Shown here piece by piece: positions 28,492 to 37,532 of a stretch of 64,000 nucleotides of DNA (its first letter is position 1; every line of letters starts with the position of its first letter). Made by a program: the position numbers and the translations under genes. The DNA comes from Tritrichomonas musculus. Its lineage: Eukaryota; Parabasalia; Tritrichomonadida; Tritrichomonadidae. The stretch lies in the NCBI GenBank assembly GCA_039105265.1, contig JAPFFF010000005.1:1302001-1366000 (forward strand). The letters are read 5' to 3'. The notes beneath the pieces were generated by a model. It saw nothing but the letters and a program-made list of their open reading frames with translations, was not told the DNA's origin and did not search any database.

Positions 28492-29831
28492 ATGGAAGCA
28501 AACGATTTGACGCCAAATTCTTTAGATTATTCAGGTTGGTTAAAGAAAAAAGGAACTAACCAGGGTTTATGGCATAAGCGTTTTGTTTACATATCTCAAA
28601 CTTCTCTGTTTTTTTTTTTTTTTAAATCTAACATTACAGAGTGATTGCTAAAAAGGAAGATGGTTCAGTCATTGATCAAGTAATTCCATTAACAAAGGAA
28701 ACAAAAGTTGAAATAGTTGAGGGTGCAACACCAAGATTTATTGTTGAAAATTCTGAATCTGAATCAGTCCTTCTTTCTTCGAATTCCAACGAAGAAATCA
28801 ATCGTTGGGTAACTGTTATTAAAGGATCAACAGAACCCCTACCTTCCTTATCAATGGACCTTTTTGATATAGTTTCTGTTATTGGCAGAGGTTTTTATGG
28901 AAAAGTAATGCTTTGTAAGAAAAAAGATACAGGTGAAATTTTTGCAATTAAATCCATTAGAAAATCCAGATTAATTGAAACAGGAAAAACAAAATCAATT
29001 ATTACTGAACGAAACATAATGATGAGGGCTCATCACCCATTCATAGTCAATCTTTGTTTTGCTTTTCAAACTGAATCAAAATTTTATTTTGGTATGGAGT
29101 ATGTTCCAGGAGGTGAATTATTTTACCACATGGAAAGATTGCAACAAATTCAAATTGATGATGCCCGTTTATATGTTGCTGAAATAGGTCTTGCACTTGA
29201 TTATCTTCACTCACTTGGTATTATTTATCGCGATCTCAAACCAGAAAATATCATACTTGATAGAAATGGGCATGTTAAAATCACAGACTTTGGTCTTTCC
29301 AAAGAAACTGATTCCACGGATGAAACGGCTTCAACTTTTTGTGGAACTGCAGAATATTTAGCTCCAGAACTTGTTCTTCAAGTACCTTATAGCTATCCTG
29401 TTGATATTTGGGCTCTTGGTATTCTTACTTATGAAATGATATTAGGAACTACTCCATTTTATCATGAAAATAATTCACGAATGTTATCAAAAATTGTTTC
29501 TAATGACCCCGAATTTCCACCTGGACTTGACATTCGAATTATTGACTTTATACAGAAAATGCTAACAAAGGATCAACACAAAAGGCCTAAATTTAGTGAA
29601 ATGATGAGTCATCCTTTCTTTGAGGGATTTGATTGGGATGGTATATATAAAAGAGAATATAGACCTAACTTCATTCCTCAAATTAAAGATATTCTAATTG
29701 CCAATAATTTTGATAAAGATTTCACAAATGAATTGCCAGCTGATTCCTATGTTGCTCCTCCAATTGAAGAAAGCGGAAATGTTCCTGGCTTTTCATATAC
29801 ATCAGTAAGTATTAATAACTTACAAGTGTAA
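28492..29831 (+). CDS. PH-domain AGC kinase (Akt/PKB-like), two exons
   Basis: The exons are 28492-28607 and 28640-29831, giving 435 residues. The PH domain (about 10-105) spans the intron: YSGWLKKKGTNQGLWHKRFV, a lysine-rich turn after the junction, and EEINRWVTVI. The kinase domain (about 120-375) shows GRGFYGKV, FAIKSIRK, HRDLKPEN-type YRDLKPEN, DFGLSKE and an activation loop with STFCGTAEYLAPE. A C-terminal hydrophobic motif (PGFSYTS) ends the protein, as in Akt/S6K-type kinases. The PH domain suggests recruitment by phosphoinositides. Without splicing, the reading frame breaks after a run of 15 T, inside the PH domain. Start ATG is preceded by TTCAAAAAATATT. Confidence 0.85.
28608..28639 (+). 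other. 32-nt spliceosomal intron in the AGC kinase
   Basis: The predicted intron runs GT, then 15 T in total, AAA, and ends TCTAACATTACAG. Removing it joins codon CT|A in frame and restores a continuous PH domain strand. The 3' end resembles the Trichomonas intron signal ACTAACACACAG, and it matches the intron at 37852-37877 in this window. The 5' site GTTTTT is unlike the usual GTATGT. Confidence 0.75.
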
Positions 29832-29983
29832 TAAGTAAAGAAAATTGTTTGAAAAAAAAAAGATAAAATTTTTTTCTATATTTTTTTTTTATTTTATTTT
29901 AAATAAAAATGAAAGCTTGTGATACACCTTTATTCGCCTACAAAAAGACAACATAAAATAAAAATATATTTGAAAGAAAAAAA

Positions 29984-32900
29984 TTAATCATTTTCCTCTT
30001 CTTGAGGTAAACTTAACTTCTTTCTTCTTGGTTGAACAGATTGGTTCAAAATCACGCTTGAATTAGCTGAGCTATTCAAATTCACTATTATACCTAATCT
30101 AGACTCAATTTCCTTAAGTCTTTCACTGACTTTCTTTTCAAATTTAGGTAATGAAGGTGTATCGATAATCTTTCTAATAGCTTTGATTTGAGAAGATTGG
30201 CTAGCAATTGATTCGTTTTGACGTGTATATGTTTCAATGAAGTTCTGTTTGAGGATTTGCATATCCTCAATGATTTGTTGATGGCTGTCATCATTTGGAA
30301 CTTCTCTGGTAGTAGTATCATTAGATTCGGACTTAAGTTTCTTCATCTTTTGTTGAAGGCTATCAACCTTATTAGCAAGAATATTAGTATCGTCAACTTG
30401 AACCTTAAGCTTTCTCATTTCATGCTTAATGCAACGAAGTGTTTCAATAGCCTTGTCAAATTGTTGCTTGGACTTATTAACGTCTACCTTGAATTCGTCA
30501 AATTGATATATGATATCTTTCTTTAGTTTGGCAACAGTCTTTGTGAGTTTATTGAATTCATTATCTTGTTTCTTGTTGTTTCTTTGAAGTTCATCTTTAA
30601 CTTGACCTTCAATTTCGCCCTTCAAATTGTTGATGTTCTTTTCAATCAATCGGATGGACTTAGACATTGAATCTTTTCCATCTTGTGATTGTTTCTTAAC
30701 AGCTTCAAGTTCTTCCTTGACACTTTGTATTTCTGATTTAACGATTTCAGTTGGTTTGCGTGAGACATCGCTATCGAGACGTCTCATTGATTCTTCTAAC
30801 TGAAGGACTTTCTTTTGAAGGTTTGCATTTGTTAACTTGCTGCTTTGATTTTCAGCCTTTAATGCATCAACTTCGCTTCTAATCAGTTGTACGTTAGTGA
30901 ATTCTTCTTCATTCTTTTCTTGAAGTTTTCGAAGTCTAGCAACTTCGTGTTTGAGGCATTTGATGGCTGGTTCAAGGTATGATGAGTTTGCAGCAGCACC
31001 CCTTGGTGATGCTCCTCTAACACCTCTTGTTTGATTACCTCCTCTTGTTGTTCTAGCAACATTTGGTGCATTTCTAGTATTTGGATAATTACCGCTGGAA
31101 ACATTGTTATTAGTATTTGTATTATTGTTTCCACCTTGTGTATTTTCTTGTTCTTCATCATCATTATTATTATTGTTGTTGTTGTTGTTGTTGACTGGTT
31201 CATTGTTGATTGAAACGGAACGTGTTGTCACTTGTTGTCCTTCTTCACCATCATATTGTGGATTTTCATTTAATGGTTCTTCGCCAAATTCTTCTTCTTC
31301 AATATAGTCGATGTTTGCTGCTCTTTCGTTGTAGCCGTTATTGTCATTAAGTCCTTCAATATCAATATTTCCATCATCCTTAAGTCTGTTTAATTCCATC
31401 TTGAGGCATTGAAGGCTTTGGCGAACTTCTGGTGAAGAGCTGATGGCTTCTTTGCCATATGCTTGTTCGAGTCTTCCCATGACATTGCTGAGGCAAACAA
31501 CACCTGCTGCAACATTAGATACTGCTGAATGGAATTCATAGTTTTCAGTATCAGTGAAGTTATTTTCTGGACTTTCGTTTTCATTGTTTTCGTTTTGGCC
31601 TTGAGGAAGAGTAATTCCACGTTCAAGGACACCGAATGGTTGGGTTTGATTATTAAGGTATGTAAGTTGTTCTTCAGCCTTTTGTTGTTTCTTATCAATA
31701 GAATCAAGTTTCTCACTTTGGCTCTGAATTGTGTTGTTAACTTCGTTCATTCCGTCTTGAAGTTGTTTGATTGATTCAGAGCCTGTTTGAACATCCTCTT
31801 GAAGCTTGGTGATGTTTTCTTCAGCAGATTGAACTTGATTTTGAACTTGGCTAATTGTATCTTTGTTGGCTTGGTCACTTTCTTGAAGTTGTTGAATCTT
31901 TGCAGCATCTTCTTGAACATGTGTTTGAAGTTGGTTGATATTTTCTTCGGCTGCCTGAGCTTTCTCTTGAAGTTGGTTGATGTTTTCTTCAGCTGTTTGT
32001 GCCTTCTCTTGTAATTGATTAATATTTTCTTCAGCTGTTTGTGCCTTTTCTTGAAGTTGGTTGATGTTTTCTTCAGCTGTTTGTGCCTTTTCTTGTAATT
32101 GGTTGATATTTTCTTCAGCTGTTTGTGCCTTCTCTTGTAATTGATTAATATTTTCTTCAGCTGTTTGTGCCTTCTCCTGAAGTTGTTTGATATTAACTCT
32201 ATCTTCTTGAACGTCTTGTTGAAGTCTCTTAATGTTTTCTTCTGCTGCTTGGGTTCTGATTTGAAGTTGGGCGATGTTGGATTTATCTTCTTGAACTTCT
32301 CTTTGAAGTTGTCTAATTTCTTCTTCTGCAGTCTGTGCCTTGTTCTGTAATTGAGCAATGTTCTCCTTGTTAGTCTTATCGCTTTCTTGAAGTTGTGAAA
32401 TATTTTCTTTATCAGTTCTAACATCTTCTTGGAGTTTGTTGATATTATCATTTGCTTCATCAAGTCCTTTTTGTAATTCTTTGATATTTTGTTGATAGGC
32501 GTTCATTTCATTTTGGAGATTTGCAATATTTTGTGAGTTTTCTTCAATGAGTTGAGCATCATTCTTTTCTCTTTCGTTCAAATCAACAAGGTGGTTTTCT
32601 GCATCAGTGATTCTTCCAGTTAATTTATAAATTTCTCTTTCATCTCTTCTTTCATTTTCTTCAAGTGTTTGGACTTCGGTCTTGAGTTTTTGATGTGCGG
32701 ATGTTATTTCATCGTTTTCTCTTTGTTGCTTCTTCTTAAGATCTTCTGCATCATTTGTTAGATTTCTGATGTTCTTAGCATCTTCGCTTTGGTTTTGGAC
32801 AAGTTCTTGGGTTGTTGAAAGAAGGCTGGAAATGTTATCTTCATGTTTTCTCAAACTTTGATTAATCTTTGTGAAGTCATCTTCCATTGCTGCAACTTTA

Positions 32901-35900
32901 GTTGTGGCCTTTGTTGAGTTTTCAAGTGCTTTGGCAGTGTTTTCTTTGATTTCATCAATTGCCTGAGTATGTTGGAGAGTTGTTTCGACTAAGTTGGATA
33001 ACTTATCTGAGTTTGCCTTTTGTCTTCTTGTGAATTCTTCATTGTTATTTTCGATTGCTTCAACTTTGCTTGTTAAGGTGCTTGTAGATTCGTCAAGCAT
33101 CTTTTGTGCATTTTCAACTTGTTCTAATCTGGAAGTGATTTCATTTTGAATGTTTTGGATTGTTGAATCCTTATCTGCACCAGATGTTTGTATTTCATTG
33201 ATCTCACCAACTCTTCTTTCAAGTGTCTTTGCAGATTCATCAACATTTGTTAATGATCGTTCAAGTTTGTCAACTCTGTCAGTAATTGATGAAATTTGTT
33301 GATTATGTTCATTGTTGCCTGTGCTTAAATCGCTAACATTTGATAATAATGATTGGATATCTGTTAATGCTTTATCAACTTTACTTTCAAGTTCTGAGTT
33401 TCTTTGAACGTCTTCAGTAAGGGAAGCAACTTTCTTTTCAATTTCTTCAAGGCAATTGTTGTGTTCTTTAAGGCCAGTCTTGAATTTCTTGACTTCATGT
33501 TTGATGCATTTAATTGAAACGTTATCATCACTTAATCTGTTCATTATTCTGTTGACGCTTTCTTGGTTTTGCTCGCTTGCTTGTTCAATTTGTTTGAGTC
33601 TGTTATCTTGCATTGTGGTGCTTTGTTTAAGTTCTTCTATGTCGTTCTTTAATTGAGTAAGATCATCTTCAGTCTTTGTTGATTTCTCTTCAATGCTGCG
33701 CTTGAATTCTTTAAGCTCGTTAAGTTGGCTTGTTGAATTGGATACTGTTTCATTAAGAGTTTGAAGAGTTGTTGATGATTCTTCTTGGAATTTAAGAAGT
33801 TCTGAAGTCTTTCCTTCATTGGTTGAAAGTCTATCTTTAACATTATTTAATGCGTTTTCATTCTCACTTACCTGTGAACTCAATTCTTCAACTCTTGTTG
33901 TGTTTCTGCTGTTGGATGATTCTAAAGCAGATAATTTGGCACCAGCTTCTCCTTGTTTAGAAGAGATTTCATCAATCTTTCCTTCAATGAGGGTAGATCT
34001 TTCAACTAAGTTGGACAATTCTTGGTTGTCAGAATCATATTTGCTAGCCATGCTATCAAGTGTATTCTTGATTGTATTGAGTGTATTTGCAGTATTGATT
34101 TTCTCTTCGTTAGATTGTTCAGTAAGAGTGTGAACGTTTCTCTTCAAACGAGAAACTTCATGTTTCAAGCAGCGAAGAAGATTCTTTTCTGAGGTGTCTT
34201 CTTCAGATTTAGCAATAAACTTAGAAAGAATTTCTCCCATTTCGTTTACTTTCTTCATTTGTCTCTTGATTATCTCGACTTCGAATTTCATCTTGTTGAG
34301 ATCAGTTAAATCAAGAACATCTTTCTTGAGATCGTCAATTGATTGTTCAAAGGATTTAACTTTAGCATTGATTTGTGCATTGAGATAGCTAGCTTCTTCA
34401 TCCTCTTCTTCATTTTCATTTTCGCCAAGTCCACGGGTTCGATAACGGTTTCTTGCGTTCTCTTTAACTTTCTCAAGTTCAGACTTAAGGCATCGAATTC
34501 CAATTTGCATCATTTGAAGAGATTGTTCATCAACTTTTTGGTTTTGGACTGCTTCCTTTATATTTGCAATTTGCTGTTGATGGTCCTCGATTGAAACTGT
34601 ATGAAGGTTAGCAGTTTCAATGAAATTGCTTTCAAGGAATGAAAGCTCATCTCGAAGAGCTTGATATATATCATTTCCAGCTTTATTGTTTCGAGAATTG
34701 TTATTTCCAGCTGTTAAAGTGGTGTTATCATCAATTCCAAGGAGATTGACCGACCTTTCAACAACGTCGCCGTCATTTTCGGCAAATCTTTGTTTCAATT
34801 CTTCTCTTACAGTATCAACTGAGTTGGCTAGTTCTTTAGCTTCTTTATAAGTACGTCTCATTAAATCAATTTCATCTAAGTTACTCTGCAACTTTTCTTG
34901 CATATCATGAAAAGCATCCTGTACTCTATTAAGTTCGGCAGCTTGTTCTTTAAGGTTATCATCAAAGCTGGACATTGTTGTGCTATTTTCAGCTTGAATA
35001 TTGTGAATTTGTTCAAGCTCATTTGAATGAGTAGTTAGAAGGTTATTGATTTTAGAAACTTCTTCATCAGTCTTATCTGAGAATGATGATAAATCTTGTT
35101 TAAGTTGATCAATTTGAGATTGAAGATCCTTTGCTACATTGTCATTTCTATTATTATCTTCAACACGAAGGTTTTCAAGATTTGTTAAGTCATTTCTTAA
35201 TATTCTGAGGTTTTCTTGTATTTGTGCGATTTCTTCTATATCTTGTGCCTGAGCATCAAGAATTTCTTTAATTTCCATTATTTCATCATGATCTTCCTTA
35301 ATTGATTTTCTGTTTAAGTTGATAGCTTCTTCAGCATATGTTTTATAAAAGTTGATTTGTTCTTGAAGACTTGAAGCTGCATCAGTTTCAATATGGGAAG
35401 AAGAAAGAACAGATTGAGAAATTTCACTTTGGTTGGTGGCGACTTGTTTGAGAGCATCTTGAATTTCATGTTGTCCTTCTGTTAGAGATTTTTGATTTTT
35501 AGCTTGATTAGAAAGAAGTCTGTTAATCTTTTCAACATACTCAGATAATTCTTCAACCTTTGATTGAAGTGGTTTCACTAATGCGGATGAGCCATTTGTC
35601 TCCTTGAGTTTCTTTATTTCATGTTTTAAGCAGCGGATTGCTACTGAGTCTTTTTCTTTATTCGCTTTGTAATTGATGAATTCTTTACGACTCAAATTAA
35701 TTGCGTCTCTTGTCTTTTCCATGGTTTCTTTGTATATAGGAACAAAATCATTAAATTGCATATCAGAATCAACAGATCTTTCAAGTAATTGAACTTCATC
35801 TTCCAAATGTTGAACTGGTTCAGTTGTGTCTAACTTTGATTTCAGCAACTTAAGTTCACTATTGATGTTTTTAATCTGTGATTGAATTTGGAGCAAAGAT

Positions 35901-36160
35901 AAATCGGACGTTTGTTCATTACTATTTTGACCTTGATGAGTTACCCAGGGAGGAGAATCATTATTATCATTTTTTTGATCGAGATTAGAGTAAAACTTTT
36001 CATCAAATGCTTCTAACTGGTTGATATCTTCTTGGTATTTTTCAGCTAAACTGTTTATTTTTTTATCATTCGGGATTTTCGCAAGTGATAAAATTAGATC
36101 TTTTTGATCAATTAATATCTTTGCAATATGCCCAACTTGTGAGCCGAGTGTCAAAGACAT
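29984..36160 (-). CDS. Giant coiled-coil protein (2058 residues)
   Basis: The protein is almost entirely helical coiled coil with low-complexity breaks (an Asn run near residue 1660 and a Gln/Gly/Arg-rich stretch near 1690). A motif of the form hxCLKHExxxLK recurs about seven times, at roughly residues 175, 555, 666, 887, 1584, 1735 and 1909 (RCLKHEIKKLK, RCLKHEVSRLK, KCIKHEVKKFK, KCLKHEVARLR and RCIKHEMRKLK are the clearest). A 14-residue unit (EKAQTAEENINQLQ) is repeated six times near 1330-1412. No globular domain, membrane segment or signal peptide is visible. A structural or cytoskeletal role is likely but not shown. Such proteins are often mislabelled as viral inclusion proteins. Confidence 0.8.
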   Translation of the reverse strand: MSLTLGSQVGHIAKILIDQKDLILSLAKIPNDKKINSLAEKYQEDINQLEAFDEKFYSNLDQKNDNNDSPPWVTHQGQNSNEQTSDLSLLQIQSQIKNINSELKLLKSKLDTTEPVQHLEDEVQLLERSVDSDMQFNDFVPIYKETMEKTRDAINLSRKEFINYKANKEKDSVAIRCLKHEIKKLKETNGSSALVKPLQSKVEELSEYVEKINRLLSNQAKNQKSLTEGQHEIQDALKQVATNQSEISQSVLSSSHIETDAASSLQEQINFYKTYAEEAINLNRKSIKEDHDEIMEIKEILDAQAQDIEEIAQIQENLRILRNDLTNLENLRVEDNNRNDNVAKDLQSQIDQLKQDLSSFSDKTDEEVSKINNLLTTHSNELEQIHNIQAENSTTMSSFDDNLKEQAAELNRVQDAFHDMQEKLQSNLDEIDLMRRTYKEAKELANSVDTVREELKQRFAENDGDVVERSVNLLGIDDNTTLTAGNNNSRNNKAGNDIYQALRDELSFLESNFIETANLHTVSIEDHQQQIANIKEAVQNQKVDEQSLQMMQIGIRCLKSELEKVKENARNRYRTRGLGENENEEEDEEASYLNAQINAKVKSFEQSIDDLKKDVLDLTDLNKMKFEVEIIKRQMKKVNEMGEILSKFIAKSEEDTSEKNLLRCLKHEVSRLKRNVHTLTEQSNEEKINTANTLNTIKNTLDSMASKYDSDNQELSNLVERSTLIEGKIDEISSKQGEAGAKLSALESSNSRNTTRVEELSSQVSENENALNNVKDRLSTNEGKTSELLKFQEESSTTLQTLNETVSNSTSQLNELKEFKRSIEEKSTKTEDDLTQLKNDIEELKQSTTMQDNRLKQIEQASEQNQESVNRIMNRLSDDNVSIKCIKHEVKKFKTGLKEHNNCLEEIEKKVASLTEDVQRNSELESKVDKALTDIQSLLSNVSDLSTGNNEHNQQISSITDRVDKLERSLTNVDESAKTLERRVGEINEIQTSGADKDSTIQNIQNEITSRLEQVENAQKMLDESTSTLTSKVEAIENNNEEFTRRQKANSDKLSNLVETTLQHTQAIDEIKENTAKALENSTKATTKVAAMEDDFTKINQSLRKHEDNISSLLSTTQELVQNQSEDAKNIRNLTNDAEDLKKKQQRENDEITSAHQKLKTEVQTLEENERRDEREIYKLTGRITDAENHLVDLNEREKNDAQLIEENSQNIANLQNEMNAYQQNIKELQKGLDEANDNINKLQEDVRTDKENISQLQESDKTNKENIAQLQNKAQTAEEEIRQLQREVQEDKSNIAQLQIRTQAAEENIKRLQQDVQEDRVNIKQLQEKAQTAEENINQLQEKAQTAEENINQLQEKAQTAEENINQLQEKAQTAEENINQLQEKAQTAEENINQLQEKAQAAEENINQLQTHVQEDAAKIQQLQESDQANKDTISQVQNQVQSAEENITKLQEDVQTGSESIKQLQDGMNEVNNTIQSQSEKLDSIDKKQQKAEEQLTYLNNQTQPFGVLERGITLPQGQNENNENESPENNFTDTENYEFHSAVSNVAAGVVCLSNVMGRLEQAYGKEAISSSPEVRQSLQCLKMELNRLKDDGNIDIEGLNDNNGYNERAANIDYIEEEEFGEEPLNENPQYDGEEGQQVTTRSVSINNEPVNNNNNNNNNNDDEEQENTQGGNNNTNTNNNVSSGNYPNTRNAPNVARTTRGGNQTRGVRGASPRGAAANSSYLEPAIKCLKHEVARLRKLQEKNEEEFTNVQLIRSEVDALKAENQSSKLTNANLQKKVLQLEESMRRLDSDVSRKPTEIVKSEIQSVKEELEAVKKQSQDGKDSMSKSIRLIEKNINNLKGEIEGQVKDELQRNNKKQDNEFNKLTKTVAKLKKDIIYQFDEFKVDVNKSKQQFDKAIETLRCIKHEMRKLKVQVDDTNILANKVDSLQQKMKKLKSESNDTTTREVPNDDSHQQIIEDMQILKQNFIETYTRQNESIASQSSQIKAIRKIIDTPSLPKFEKKVSERLKEIESRLGIIVNLNSSANSSVILNQSVQPRRKKLSLPQEEEND
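31927..32178 (-). repeat. Six tandem 42-bp coding repeats
   Basis: Six consecutive 42-bp units encode the 14-residue unit EKAQ(T/A)AEENINQLQ in the giant coiled-coil gene. The length equals two heptads exactly, so copy-number change would preserve the coiled-coil register. Silent differences (for example TTCTCTTGTAATTG against TTTTCTTGAAGTTG) show the copies are not all recent. Confidence 0.85.
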
Positions 36161-36697
36161 TTTATATTATTTGATTGGTGTTATATAAACTTTTTTTGAA
36201 CGTATCGTTTATTTAAGGATTAACGTTCATATTTTTTTATTTATCAATGATCCAGCCGTTAATTTTTCTTCAAAAAGTGAAAATAAAACATACTTTTCCC
36301 GGGAAAAAAATAAACGCAATTAAGATTTCAATGTATATTTAGTTTCTTAAAATAAGGAAAATAGCAAACTCTTTCTACGAAGGAAAAAAAGTATTCATTA
36401 CGTTTTAAATATTTAAAACTTTTGAAGATTACGTTTTATTCGAAAAAGTTATATGAAAAATTCAGCAATCATTCAATTTAAAAAAAGAAATTTTCTTTTC
36501 TTTTATTTATTTAATTTTTAATAATATGTTAAATCCTGATTTAATCTCTTTTTTGAGGAAATTTTAAACGGATGGAGAATCAAATTTTATTCATTGAAAA
36601 TATATAAACTAAATAAGCTCAGAAATACATTGGTCTTTTTTTAAAAGATGTGGTTACTTTTTTTAAATGGTTATGATTTTTCTAATCCAAAAAAAAT
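36161..36697. promoter_or_regulatory. Divergent intergenic region with palindrome TTTTCCCGGGAAAA
   Basis: This 537-bp spacer lies between the giant coiled-coil gene and a tail-anchored protein gene. TATCGTTT (36203-36210) is a near match to the Myb-like site, and TCAAAT lies about 10 nt before the coiled-coil ATG. A perfect 14-bp GC-centred palindrome is at 36294-36307. No gene is seen. Confidence 0.5.
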
Positions 36698-37138
36698 ATG
36701 GACCATTGCTCTATTGATAGAGCTACCACTCTATTAAATCAACTAACTGGTATTGTAAATTCATACGATGATGCTCAAAAACAGAATCATACATCAAAAA
36801 CCCTTGTTTTGGAGAGCCGTTTTTTTTCATTATTTGAAAATAACAAAGATTTGTTGAATGAGTTGCGAATTTCTAATGATGAAGTAGCACTGCAAATTTT
36901 GGGTGAAATAGAAGTAAAATGCGCAATTTTTCAGCAGATAATCGATGCTTCAAACGAGCCTCAAAATCTTGTTGATGTTGATGATATGAATCATTTATTA
37001 AATCACACGCCAAGTCATGAGCAGATTGTGCACTCTCAAAACTCGATATTCAGTGATTTTTGGTTTTCGATGATTTTTACAATTGTTATTTGCATATTAT
37101 TTTCTGTCATTTGGTCTCAGTACTCAAAATCGCATTAA
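36698..37138 (+). CDS. Small tail-anchored membrane protein
   Basis: The 146-residue protein has a helical, acidic N-terminal part and a single C-terminal hydrophobic segment (about residues 120-140; WFSMIFTIVICILFSVIW) followed by a few polar residues, the layout of a tail-anchored protein. It has no signal peptide. SNARE-like or membrane-tether functions are possible, but no SNARE heptad layer with a central Gln/Arg was identified, so no function is assigned. Confidence 0.65.
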   Translation: MDHCSIDRATTLLNQLTGIVNSYDDAQKQNHTSKTLVLESRFFSLFENNKDLLNELRISNDEVALQILGEIEVKCAIFQQIIDASNEPQNLVDVDDMNHLLNHTPSHEQIVHSQNSIFSDFWFSMIFTIVICILFSVIWSQYSKSH

Positions 37139-37532
37139 GTGTTCTTTTTTATATGAAAAATGGTTTTGTATAACTTCGGATTCATTGTTTATTATTTTAT
37201 ATGTATGTTATTTAATTAAATAATGTTTATATATGTATATAAGTCTGGTTTTATTATATGCTTTTTTGCTCATTTGTTATTTATCTTACTTCAAAATGAA
37301 AAAACTTTCGTATAATAATGTACATTTTTATTCATTATTGTTTTAGATCAATAGTATTTTTATTATATTTTCTCATATTCTTGGATTATAATAAAGAAGT
37401 CAATTTCATTCATTTATTTCAAAAAAAAAAAAAAAAAGAAATCTATTTCAATTTTGGATAAATTGAATAATCAAAATCTCAGCCATTGAAAAATTGAATG
37501 TTTCGACAGACGCGGCTGTTTCTTTTCACTAG
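37139..37532. other. Intergenic spacer with poly-A tract
   Basis: This 394-bp AT-rich spacer lies between two plus-strand genes and contains a 15-A run near 37423-37437. It ends with TCACTA (37526-37531) directly before the B55-like ATG, a good Inr match implying a 5' UTR of a few bases. No gene is seen. Confidence 0.5.

Noticed and set aside
28441-28700. Treating the AGC kinase as a frameshifted pseudogene or as two genes (a short PH fragment and a kinase with a GTG start).
   Set aside because: Removing the 32-nt TCTAAC...ACAG segment restores a complete PH domain, the same motif occurs in the B55-like gene, and all kinase motifs are intact.
31747-32463. Lys-rich 238-residue minus-strand frame in the repeat area of the giant coiled-coil gene.
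   Set aside because: Out-of-frame shadow of the tandem 42-bp repeats inside the 2058-residue frame.
29984-36160. Naming the giant coiled coil after viral A-type inclusion proteins.
   Set aside because: That label reflects generic coiled-coil similarity; there is no viral domain or context.
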